Positions 54,665 to 62,492 of a stretch of DNA of 64,000 nt are shown piece after piece. This stretch comes from Mesorhizobium sp. L-8-3 (GTDB taxonomy: Bacteria > Pseudomonadota > Alphaproteobacteria > Rhizobiales > Rhizobiaceae), in NCBI RefSeq assembly GCF_016756615.1, contig NZ_AP023262.1:868001-932000 (forward strand), given 5' to 3'. The position numbers were made by a program, and so were the translations under genes. The stretch's first letter is position 1. Each line of letters opens with the position of its first letter. The notes under the pieces were generated by a model, which was given only the letters and a program-made list of their open reading frames with translations, did not search any database and was not told the origin of the DNA.

Positions 54665-55408
54665 CTAGGCGAGGGACGGCAGGCCGCCGGTGACGACGAT
54701 CGGCGTGCCGTCGGGCACACGCTCATAGAGGTCGATGATATCTTGGTTGATGAAGCGGACACAGCCCGATGACACCGATTTGCCGATCGACTGCCATTCC
54801 GGCGAGCCGTGGAGCCGATAGAGCGTGTCCTTGCCATCCTGGAAGATATAGAGCGCACGGGCGCCGAGCGGGTTCATGATGCCGGGCTCCATGCCGCCTT
54901 CCCATTCGTTCTTGCCGGGAATCTGGCGTGCGCGGTATTTCGCCAGTTCGGGCTGGCGCGCGATCATGTCGTCGGGCGGGAACCAGCGCGGCCATTTCTG
55001 CTTCCATTCGATGACGCCGCGGCCGGACCATTCGAAGCCCTGCCGGCCGAGGCCGACGCCGTAGCGGATCGCCTCGCCGAGATTGCCGACCAGATAGAGA
55101 AAATGGGCGCTCGTATCGATGACGACGGTTCCCGGCTGCTCGCCGGTGGGGTCGGGCACCACCTGCCTGTAGAACTGCGGATCGACGTTCTGATACGGGA
55201 TGGCCGGGATGTTGTAGCCCTCGTCGACCACCGCCGAATAGATCAGCGCGGGGTCGCCGAAGGCAGGCATGGCCGGCGCGAGCGGAGGCAGAGGCTCCGG
55301 CATCTGCGCATAGGCCCGGGGCCGAACGCTCGAGCAGGCGGTAAGCGCCGCCGAAGCAGCGCCGGCCGCAGCGATCGTCAGAAGCCTGCGGCGGTTGAAT
55401 TCCCTCAT
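54665..55408 (-). CDS. L,D-transpeptidase (YkuD family) lipoprotein-like
   Basis: A 247-residue exported YkuD enzyme. The N-terminal NRRRLLTIAAAGAASAALTA then Cys25 combines a Tat-like RRR with a lipobox, so it is likely a lipoprotein or Tat substrate. The catalytic motif is YRLHGSPEWQSIG ending in SVSSGCVRF (His and Cys). It cross-links peptidoglycan 3-3 or attaches lipoprotein. The start is the ATG at 55408; a longer upstream frame has no signal sequence. Confidence 0.93.
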   Translation of the reverse strand: MREFNRRRLLTIAAAGAASAALTACSSVRPRAYAQMPEPLPPLAPAMPAFGDPALIYSAVVDEGYNIPAIPYQNVDPQFYRQVVPDPTGEQPGTVVIDTSAHFLYLVGNLGEAIRYGVGLGRQGFEWSGRGVIEWKQKWPRWFPPDDMIARQPELAKYRARQIPGKNEWEGGMEPGIMNPLGARALYIFQDGKDTLYRLHGSPEWQSIGKSVSSGCVRFINQDIIDLYERVPDGTPIVVTGGLPSLA

Positions 55409-55769
55409 CTGACCCTCTGCCAGTGTTACGACTCCAAGCAACGCGCCGAGCGTCGGCAGGTTCCTCGAACCTCCCGCCGATCGGGAATCGCGCCGCGGCA
55501 CAGACTATTGCCGTCGAGACGCCTTGTCGCCATGTTCCGGTGAAATCCGGACACGGCCGCGTCCTGTTAAATACTGGATTCTAACAGGACCAAGGCGAAT
55601 CCACGACGTCAACGCACAGGCAAGAAAAAACCCGCACCGACGGGACGGGCGGGCACGATTCGGCAACCTGACGTTGGCAGTCGGAAAATCCGATCTTCCG
55701 TCCCCGGAGTCAATGCCCGTCACGGGCGGGTCAGCAAGAAGTGATCGCACGTGGCAATGCCGGCGCGTA

Positions 55770-56387
55770 TCAGCGCGTTCCCATGGCGAGCCGTCCCGCC
55801 GCGAGGACAAGCAGGGCTCCGGCCGTGCCCTCGACGACGCGGCGGCGGCGATCGCCGAAGCCGCCGCGTTGCCGCAGGGCTCCGAGCATGAAGCTGAGCA
55901 CGGCGTAGACGAGGCCGCACAGGGCGACGAAAATCGCCGACAGCACCAGCGCCTGCGGACCAACCGGGGCGGCGTGGTCGATGAACTGCGGCAGGATGGC
56001 GAAATAGATCATCATGCCCTTCGGATTGAGGAAGGCGGTCAGGAAGCCGCGGCCGAGCTGACCACCGGTATCGGCGCGCGGCAGGTCGAGCCCGCCCGGG
56101 CGCAGCGCGGCGCGGATGAGCTGCAGGGCAAGCCAGGCGAGATAGGCGACGCCGAACCAGCGCAGCGCCTCGAAGAGGACGGGCGAGGCGGAGATGATCG
56201 CGGCCACGCCTGCCGCGACGAGCAGCGAATGGACGACGTAGCCCAGGCAGACGCCTCCCGTGGCGCGCAGCCCGGCCGCCGCCCCGCCGGACAAGGCTTG
56301 CGAGGCGATGAACAGCATGTCGGGCCCCGGCGTGCAGATCAGCGGCAGCACGGTTGCGACGAAGAGGAGCGCGTGCGAGATCTCCAT
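55770..56387 (-). CDS. LysE/RhtB-family amino-acid exporter
   Basis: A 205-residue membrane protein with six hydrophobic helices. The LysE signature TPGPDMLFIASQALSGGAAA near the N-terminus and FLNPKGMMIYFAILPQFID in the middle are clear. It probably exports amino acids. It is divergent from an Lrp gene over a gap holding CGCAA-N5-TTGCG (56412-56426), the classical LysE plus Lrp pairing. Confidence 0.93.
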   Translation of the reverse strand: MEISHALLFVATVLPLICTPGPDMLFIASQALSGGAAAGLRATGGVCLGYVVHSLLVAAGVAAIISASPVLFEALRWFGVAYLAWLALQLIRAALRPGGLDLPRADTGGQLGRGFLTAFLNPKGMMIYFAILPQFIDHAAPVGPQALVLSAIFVALCGLVYAVLSFMLGALRQRGGFGDRRRRVVEGTAGALLVLAAGRLAMGTR

Positions 56388-56411
56388 TTTCCGAGGCTAG
56401 GCCCGGCGACG

Positions 56412-56426
56412 CGCAATGTTGTTGCG
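56412..56426. promoter_or_regulatory. Candidate Lrp operator (CGCAA-N5-TTGCG)
   Basis: A perfect 5-bp dyad separated by TGTTG in the divergent gap between LysE and its Lrp gene. It shares the GCGCAA core found near other Lrp genes here. Confidence 0.55.
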
Positions 56427-56496
56427 AAGATGCCAGCCAACACCCAATATCCAGCACAACGTGCCGTGATCAGGCAATTCGTGGAATATTCTGCCA

Positions 56497-56958
56497 ATGA
56501 TGCTCGACGACATCGACAAGCGCATCCTGCGCGCGCTGCAGCGGAACGGGCGCATTTCCAATATCGACCTCGCCAGGGAGGTGGGCCTGTCACCGTCGCC
56601 CTGCCTGCGCCGCGTGAAACTGCTGGAGGAGGCCGGCGTCATCGACCGCTATGTCGCGGTGCTCAATCAGCAAAGGGTCGGACTGGGACTCACCATGTTC
56701 GCCCGCGTCTGGCTGACGGCGCAGGACGCCGAGACGATCGATCGCTTCATCGCCGCCATGCGCAAGCTCGAGCAGGTGGTGGAATGCTACATCATGCTCG
56801 GCGAGAGCGATGCGCTGCTGCGCGTGGTCGTGGCCGACCTGGAGGACTATCGCCGTTTTCAGGCCGCTCATCTCACCAGGGTCAACGGCATCCAGAACGT
56901 CAAGACCGACGTGCCGAGCGAAACCGTCAAGCAGAGCCACGCCCTGCCGCTGCGGTGA
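56497..56958 (+). CDS. Lrp/AsnC-family regulator
   Basis: A 153-residue regulator with HTH IDLAREVGLSPSPCLRRVKL (about 23-42), a RAM domain with CYIMLGESDALLRVVVADLE, and the close pattern of LysE-linked Lrp proteins. It is divergent from the lysE-type exporter and probably activates it when an amino acid accumulates. Confidence 0.93.
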   Translation: MMLDDIDKRILRALQRNGRISNIDLAREVGLSPSPCLRRVKLLEEAGVIDRYVAVLNQQRVGLGLTMFARVWLTAQDAETIDRFIAAMRKLEQVVECYIMLGESDALLRVVVADLEDYRRFQAAHLTRVNGIQNVKTDVPSETVKQSHALPLR

Positions 56959-57055
56959 GGCCAAGGGCATCAATCATACGTGCCCATGCCTCACGCAGCA
57001 TTTAACTGAACGCACCCGGGACACCCCTTCAAGCCAATGAGAGCGGTCGCAGATC

Positions 57056-58264
57056 TCATCGAGTGCCGATGGCTGCCACTGCGCATTCGACACCGCGCAA
57101 TTCGGCCAGGCCCTTCAGCCGGCCGATGGCAGGATAGCCGGGCTGCGCCCCGCGTTTCAGGTCGTCGAGTATATCCTGACCGTGATCGGGCCGCATCGGT
57201 ATCTCCCAGTCGGCACGGCCGTGCGCGCGGCGGCGTGCCTCTTCGTTCAACAGCGCGGCAACAAGCGCCACCATATCGGCATCGCCGGAAAGATGCTCGG
57301 CCTCGTGGAAGGAACAGGGCCAGTCCGGCGTCTCGCGCGTCACGTTTCGCAAATGCACAAAGTGAAGGCGCGAGCCAAATCGCTCGATCATGCCGGGAAG
57401 GTCGTTGTCGGGGCGCGCGCCAAGCGAGCCGCTGCACAAGGTGACGCCGTTGGCCGGACTGTCCACCTCCCTCAGCACGTGGGTGTAGTCCGCCTCCGTC
57501 GACATGATCCGCGGCAGGCCGAGCAGTGGGAAGGGCGGGTCGTCGGGGTGGCAGCAGAGCCGAAGGCCGAGCCGCTCGGCGACCGGGACGACCTCGGCCA
57601 GAAAATCGATGAGATGCCGGCGAAGCCTGGCCGCGTCTATCCCCCTGTAGAGATCAAGCCGCCGAATGAGCCCGTCCAACGAATTGTCCTCGGCCGATCC
57701 CGGCAAGCCCGCGTTGACGCTGGCGGCCAGCCTGGCTCGCCGGCTGTCGTCCATGGCGGCGAAGCGGGCGTCCGCGGCTTCGACCATGTCGGCGCGGTAG
57801 TGCCCGGCTGCGCCAGTGCGCTTCAGGATGTGCAGGTCGAACGCTGCAAAGTCGACCAAGTCGAAACGCATGGTGGTCCCGCCATGCGGCACGCGCCATG
57901 CGAGGTCGGTGCGCGTCCAGTCGAGCACGGGCATGAAGTTGTAGCAGATAGTCGACAGGCCGGCCCGGGCAAGGTTTTCGAGCGAGATGCGGTAGTTGGC
58001 AACGTGTTCGCGCCAGTTGCGGGCCTGTGTCTTGATCGCTTCCGAGACCGGCAAGCTCTCGACCACTTCCCATCGGAGGCCGCTTGGCACCCCCTCGGGA
58101 AGCATCGCGACCTCGCGCTGCCGCTTCTCGATCTCCGCTGGCTGCCACACCGCGCCCGGCGGCACATGATGCAGCGCTGAGACGATGCCCACCGCACCAG
58201 CCTGACGGGCGTCGGACAAGGTCACCTTGTCCACCGGCCCGAACCATCGCCAGCAATGACGCAT
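57056..58264 (-). CDS. uxuA: Mannonate dehydratase
   Basis: A 402-residue enzyme matching UxuA, which dehydrates D-mannonate to 2-keto-3-deoxygluconate. Visible features are MRHCWRWFGPVDKVTL, GAVGIVSALHHVP, metal-binding CCHPDDPPFPLLGLPRI, LCSGSLGARPDNDLPGM, FVHLRNV and MRPDHGQDIL. Start ATG 58264 with GGAGAAG upstream. It is followed upstream on the same strand by TRAP genes, giving a hexuronate or mannonate uptake and use cluster. The dedicated oxidoreductase (UxuB) is not in the window. Confidence 0.95.
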   Translation of the reverse strand: MRHCWRWFGPVDKVTLSDARQAGAVGIVSALHHVPPGAVWQPAEIEKRQREVAMLPEGVPSGLRWEVVESLPVSEAIKTQARNWREHVANYRISLENLARAGLSTICYNFMPVLDWTRTDLAWRVPHGGTTMRFDLVDFAAFDLHILKRTGAAGHYRADMVEAADARFAAMDDSRRARLAASVNAGLPGSAEDNSLDGLIRRLDLYRGIDAARLRRHLIDFLAEVVPVAERLGLRLCCHPDDPPFPLLGLPRIMSTEADYTHVLREVDSPANGVTLCSGSLGARPDNDLPGMIERFGSRLHFVHLRNVTRETPDWPCSFHEAEHLSGDADMVALVAALLNEEARRRAHGRADWEIPMRPDHGQDILDDLKRGAQPGYPAIGRLKGLAELRGVECAVAAIGTR

Positions 58265-58295
58265 TGTGCTTCTCCGAATCCCGCTCGCCGTATCG

Positions 58296-59576
58296 TCAGC
58301 CAAACGCCAGATCTGGGAGCCACAGAACCAGGCCCGGCAGGAAAAGCAGCGCGAAGATGAGGCCCACCACCGCGGCGACGAAGGGCACCGCCTCCCGGGT
58401 GTAGTCCTCGATCCTGACATCCATGAGCGAGCAGACGGCGAACATGGCCACGCCGACCGGGGGCGTCATGCCGCCGAGCGTTACGATGCTCATCATGAGG
58501 ATGCCGAAATGCACGGGATCCACGCCTGCCTGCGCGACGATGGGAACGAAGATCGGCGTCAGGAGCAGAACAAGGACGGTGCTTTCCACGAAGCAGCCGG
58601 CGACGAGCAGGAAAAGCAGAATGGCCGCGACGATCATCTGCGGATTGCTGATGCGGTTGAGCATCCAATGCGAGATGCCTTGAGGCACTTGCATATAGAT
58701 GATGGCAAACCCCACCATGCCCGACATCAGGATGATGATCGTGATGAGCCCGATGTCGGAGATCGCATGTTCGAAGGCACGGCACATCTTCGACCAGTCC
58801 AGTTCACGATGTGCGAGAAAGCCGACCGCCACGGCGTAGACGACAGCCAGTGAGCCGACCTCCGACGGCGTGAACACGCCTCCTCTAATGGCAAAGACAA
58901 GCGCGACCGGGAAAAGCAGAGCCCATTTCGCGCCCCACACCGCCGAAACGAGAGCCTTCGTCGTTGGTCGTTCGGTGTTGGCGACCACATAGTTGCGGCG
59001 CCTGGCGATCACATAGGTCGTGGCCATGAGCACGCACATCATCAGGAGCCCCGGAACGATACCGGCAAGGAAAAGCCGCCCGATCGAGACATTGCCGACA
59101 TAGCCGTAGAGGATCAGGCCGATCGACGGAGGGATGGTGGCCGTAATGAGCGATCCGACGGCGATGGCCGCAGCCGAGAACCCCCTCGCATAACCATGCG
59201 ATATCATGGAGGGACCGAGAATGCGGGCCTCCATCGCCGCGTCGGCGACGGCCGAACCGGAGACGCCCCCCATCACGGTCGACAGAACGATCGCGACCTG
59301 GGCCAGCCCACCCGACATCCAGCCGACGGCTACCGACGAAAAACGGAACAGCCTCGCGGTGATGCCGCTCTCGTTCATCAGGTGGCCGGCAAACACGAAG
59401 AACGGAACCGCCAGGAGTGGAAAGCTCTGGCTCATCGTCGCTATCTTCTGGACGCCGATCGACATTGGCATGGTCGAATCGGTCACGAAGAAGATGAATC
59501 CCGAGATACCGATGGCGAAAGCCACGGGCATTCCCAGGAACATAAGGACGAAGAAGACCAGCGTGATGAGAACCAT
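58296..59576 (-). CDS. TRAP transporter large permease (DctM family)
   Basis: A 426-residue membrane protein with about 12 helices. MGGVSGSAVADAAMEARILG, TIPPSIGLILYGYVGNVSIG and TPPVGVAMFAVCSLMDVRI are family signatures. It precedes uxuA by 31 bases, so they likely share a transcript. The adjacent DctQ gene carries an in-frame stop, which would leave this permease without its normal partner. Confidence 0.93.
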   Translation of the reverse strand: MVLITLVFFVLMFLGMPVAFAIGISGFIFFVTDSTMPMSIGVQKIATMSQSFPLLAVPFFVFAGHLMNESGITARLFRFSSVAVGWMSGGLAQVAIVLSTVMGGVSGSAVADAAMEARILGPSMISHGYARGFSAAAIAVGSLITATIPPSIGLILYGYVGNVSIGRLFLAGIVPGLLMMCVLMATTYVIARRRNYVVANTERPTTKALVSAVWGAKWALLFPVALVFAIRGGVFTPSEVGSLAVVYAVAVGFLAHRELDWSKMCRAFEHAISDIGLITIIILMSGMVGFAIIYMQVPQGISHWMLNRISNPQMIVAAILLFLLVAGCFVESTVLVLLLTPIFVPIVAQAGVDPVHFGILMMSIVTLGGMTPPVGVAMFAVCSLMDVRIEDYTREAVPFVAAVVGLIFALLFLPGLVLWLPDLAFG

Positions 59577-59579
59577 GGC

Positions 59580-60101
59580 TCAGAGTTCCGACGCCGGAGC
59601 GGCTTCGCCGCCGGTGCGCGAATAGACCAGCGCACCCTGCGCGCGAGAGCGCCATGCCTTCACCATGTTCGAGGCCAGCGCGATGCCGAGCATGACGGAG
59701 CCGACGGGGACGGCCGCGGTGACCCAGGCATAGGAGAGCCCGCTGTCACCGAACAGGCGCTGCCGGTTGAACAAGGTGAGCCTGCATCCTTCGACGGCGA
59801 GGAAGGCAAGGAAGACGAGAATGACGACGGAAAGCAGCATCTCCAGCGCGAAGCGTCGGCGGTGGCCGAGATGGCGTGTGAACAGTTCGATGCCGATGTG
59901 ACCTTTCTCCCGCATCGCCCGCGTCGCGCCCACGAAACACAGCCAGATGAAAAGCAGTTGCGCGACATCGACCGACCAGATCAGAGGCCGGTCGAAGAAG
60001 CGCATGATCACGGCGACGAACACGAGAACAACGATCGCCGTCAGCAGGCAGGCCCCGACAACGAATTCCAGTCAGGCGAGACGATTGAGCATTTCGGCCA
60101 T
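59580..60101 (-). pseudogene. TRAP small permease (DctQ) interrupted by an in-frame TGA
   Basis: From the ATG at 60101 the frame reads MAEMLNRLA, then TGA at 60074-60072, then LEFVVGACLLTAIVVLVF and a normal DctQ body (MREKGHIGIELFTRHLG) to a stop at 59580. A tryptophan is expected at the TGA, since DctQ proteins often start ...RLAWLE, so a single G-to-A change of TGG explains it. Re-initiation at the GTG at 60023 would give 147 residues lacking the first helix, with no visible ribosome site. I call it probably disrupted, pending check for sequencing error. Confidence 0.75.
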
Positions 60102-60144
60102 TCTCGGCACGGACGTTTCAACCAGGTCGCATGGATCCCGATGA

Positions 60145-61119
60145 TTATTGCCCGACGATCTTCTGCAGTTCCGCGCGAAGCTCACCGTACCCCAACTTGT
60201 CGTAAACTCCGGCGGTAGCCTCCTCGAAGGGCCGCACATCGATTTCGTTCACGGTCATGCCTTCATTCCTGAGCTGCTGCTCGATCTTCGCGAGGGAATC
60301 GCCGGTCCCGCGCGAGGCGACGTCACCTGCCTTCAGGCCCTCCTCACGCAACATCGCCTGCATGTCCGTCGGCAGGGCGTCGAACCAGGCGCCGCTGGTG
60401 ACAAGCCCGGTTATGAGATTGATATGATGCGTCTTGGTCACGAACTTGGTGACCTCGAAGAGCTTTGACCCCTGTCCGGCGGGCAATTGCGCTTCCACCG
60501 CGTCGATTACATTCTGCTGCAGGCCCGAGTAGACTTCGGCATAGGGCATCGGAGTCGGGGTCGCGCCCATGGCCCCGATTGTCTCGAGCCAGACCGGAGA
60601 ACCGATCGTGCGCATGCGCACGCCCTTCAAGTCGGCCGGCGAATTGACCGGGGTCTTGGTCCATAATTGCCGCTCGCCCTGCCACCAGTTGAAGGAGAGC
60701 ACCTGCAGGCCGGAACCGTCATGAAGTTTCTTGACCCACTCCTCGAACAGCGGCGAGGTAACGACCTTGCGGACCCCGTCGTAGCCCGAGGCGAGATAAG
60801 GCGCGCCGAGCACGCCGAACTCCTTCTGGAAGACTGCAAGCCGGCCACCATCCACAACCACGGCGACCGGCGCGCCGGCCCTGGCTTGCTCCAGCACGTC
60901 CTCGTCCGGGCCGAGCTGCGAATTGGGGAACAGCTTGACCTCGATCGCCCCTTTGGATCGTTCAGCGACGGCGTCGCGGAAGCTCTCGAGCCCTTTGTAG
61001 AGCGGGTCGTCGGTGGTAAGGGCGGTGTTGATGCTCAGAGTGTGGTCGGCACCCAGCGCCGGCCACGTCAGGGCCAGCAATGCCACAGGCACCAATGCCT
61101 TCAGCGAGACGTGTTGCAT
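60145..61119 (-). CDS. TRAP transporter solute-binding protein (DctP family)
   Basis: A 324-residue periplasmic binding protein. Signal peptide covers residues 1-23 (MQHVSLKALVPVALLALTWP). DLKGVRMRTIGSPVWLETIG and the PMPYAEVYSGLQQNVIDAVE helix place it in DctP, with a conserved Arg in VRMRT. ATG at 61119 has GGAGGAAC upstream. Likely ligand: a sugar acid, given the UxuA and GntR neighbours. Confidence 0.93.
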   Translation of the reverse strand: MQHVSLKALVPVALLALTWPALGADHTLSINTALTTDDPLYKGLESFRDAVAERSKGAIEVKLFPNSQLGPDEDVLEQARAGAPVAVVVDGGRLAVFQKEFGVLGAPYLASGYDGVRKVVTSPLFEEWVKKLHDGSGLQVLSFNWWQGERQLWTKTPVNSPADLKGVRMRTIGSPVWLETIGAMGATPTPMPYAEVYSGLQQNVIDAVEAQLPAGQGSKLFEVTKFVTKTHHINLITGLVTSGAWFDALPTDMQAMLREEGLKAGDVASRGTGDSLAKIEQQLRNEGMTVNEIDVRPFEEATAGVYDKLGYGELRAELQKIVGQ

Positions 61120-61181
61120 GTGTTCCTCCCAGACCAATGCATCTTTCATGTAGGCTAGTATGGTAGTATAGAATTGTCAAC

Positions 61182-61892
61182 ATGACCGTCGATTTCTCAC
61201 TTTCCGCACTGGAACAGGATGGCCGGCGCCTTCGGCAGCAGACGATGGGAGGCCGCGTCTTCGAGAGCGTGCGAGCGGCGATCATCCAGCTCCAGTTTCG
61301 CCCCGGAAACCCCTTGTCCGAGGCGGAGATCGCCCGGCAGCTCGGCGTATCCCGGCAGCCGGTTCGTGAAGCCTTCATCAAGCTCGCGGAAACGGGGCTG
61401 GTGGAGATCCGGCCACAGCGCGGCACCTTCGTCCGGATGATCTCCATGCGCGAAGTGGGCAACGCCCGATTCCTGCGCGAGGCAATCGAGGTCGCCATCG
61501 CCAGGAAGGCGGCAGTGGAAGCTACCGATGCGGACATTGCCGCGCTGGAGGCGTTGATCGCCGAGCAACGCGCAGTAGCCGTCAATGGCGACAACGCCGC
61601 GTTCCTGCGGCTGGACGAGAAATTTCACCAGGCAATCGCCCGCAGTGCCGATTGCGAGGATGCCTGGCGGGTGCTCGAAGGGCTGAAGGCGCAGATGGAT
61701 CGGGTACGCTATCTGTCGCTGCCGGAGGCAACGCCCCTGGAGACCATCATCGAGCAGCATCGGAACATCGTCGCCGCCCTGGCCAGTCGCTCGCCGCAGG
61801 AGGCGGAAACGACGATGCGACAGCACCTGTCCGAAATCCTGCTGTCGCTGCCCAAGCTGGCGGCGCGACATCCCGCCTATTTCGCTGACTGA
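61182..61892 (+). CDS. GntR-family regulator (FadR/UxuR-type FCD)
   Basis: A 236-residue GntR/FCD regulator. The HTH has LSEAEIARQLGVSRQPVREA (about 43-62) and VEIRPQRGTFV; the C-terminal FCD domain (about 90-220) has a metal-type site in FLRLDEKFHQAIA and IIEQHRNIVAALA. It is divergent from the TRAP/uxuA operon. UxuR/ExuR are of this family, so repression relieved by a hexuronate metabolite is plausible. The ATG at 61182 has no clear ribosome site; an in-frame ATG at 61245 is an alternative. Confidence 0.92.
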   Translation: MTVDFSLSALEQDGRRLRQQTMGGRVFESVRAAIIQLQFRPGNPLSEAEIARQLGVSRQPVREAFIKLAETGLVEIRPQRGTFVRMISMREVGNARFLREAIEVAIARKAAVEATDADIAALEALIAEQRAVAVNGDNAAFLRLDEKFHQAIARSADCEDAWRVLEGLKAQMDRVRYLSLPEATPLETIIEQHRNIVAALASRSPQEAETTMRQHLSEILLSLPKLAARHPAYFAD

Positions 61893-62084
61893 GAGCCACG
61901 CAGAACCTGCCGGCGGCACGATGCCGGCCTTCTCGGAATTCGCGAGAGAAGGCCCGGAGGGACTTCAGCGAAGCGTGGATCTCGACATCGGCGGCGTTCG
62001 CCGGTTCGCCGCCAATCTCGTGCCAGAGGACCGTGTTGATCGCGACGCCCGTTCCGGAATCTCTCGGGGGCGATGGCATCTCCG

Positions 62085-62475
62085 GGCGCTGCGGCGATGA
62101 CGATATCGCAGGCAAAGGCGAGGCTCGCGCCCGCGCCGGCCGCAACGCCGTTGACGGCGGCGACGACGGGAAGGCGCGAATTGCGAATGAAGCTGATCCG
62201 CGGATTGTAGCTCCCGCAAATTCTCCGACAGGTCAGGCTCGACGCCGTCGACGAAGACGCGCTCCGTCAGGTCCTGCCCGGCACAGAAGGCCCGCCCAGC
62301 GCCCGTCAGAAGGACGGCGCGACAGGCGTTGTCGGCCTCCGCCGCCTGCCTGCAACGCGGCGGGCAACTCGCCATGCAGCGCCCTGGTGAAGGCGTTGAG
62401 CTTGTCCGGACGGTTCAGCGCGATCGTGCGATAGGCGCCATGACTGGTGACAAGGACGCTCGACTGTCCCGACAT
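62085..62475 (-). pseudogene. Enoyl-CoA hydratase remnant with frameshifts
   Basis: The start MSGQSSVLVTSHGAYRTIAL and NRPDKLNAFTRALHGELPAA are in one frame. After a shift near 62340-62352 the next reads AEADNACRAVLLTGAGRAFC and AGQDLTERVFVDGVEPDLSE. After another near 62205-62225 a third gives RISFIRNSRLPVVAAVNGVA and AGAGASLAFACDIVIAA. The oxyanion-hole segments are recognisable but the C-terminal half is missing. At least two indels and a truncation make it a decayed PaaG-type gene. It is tightly followed by the TctA gene on the same strand. Confidence 0.82.
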
Positions 62476-62492
62476 GCGATTGTCTCCCGGCC

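Noticed and set aside
61893..62084. Protein-like minus-strand stretch containing GVAINTVLWHEIGGEPANAADVEI
   Set aside because: It reads as coding but I cannot match it to a family, nor to the missing half of enoyl-CoA hydratase; left unannotated.
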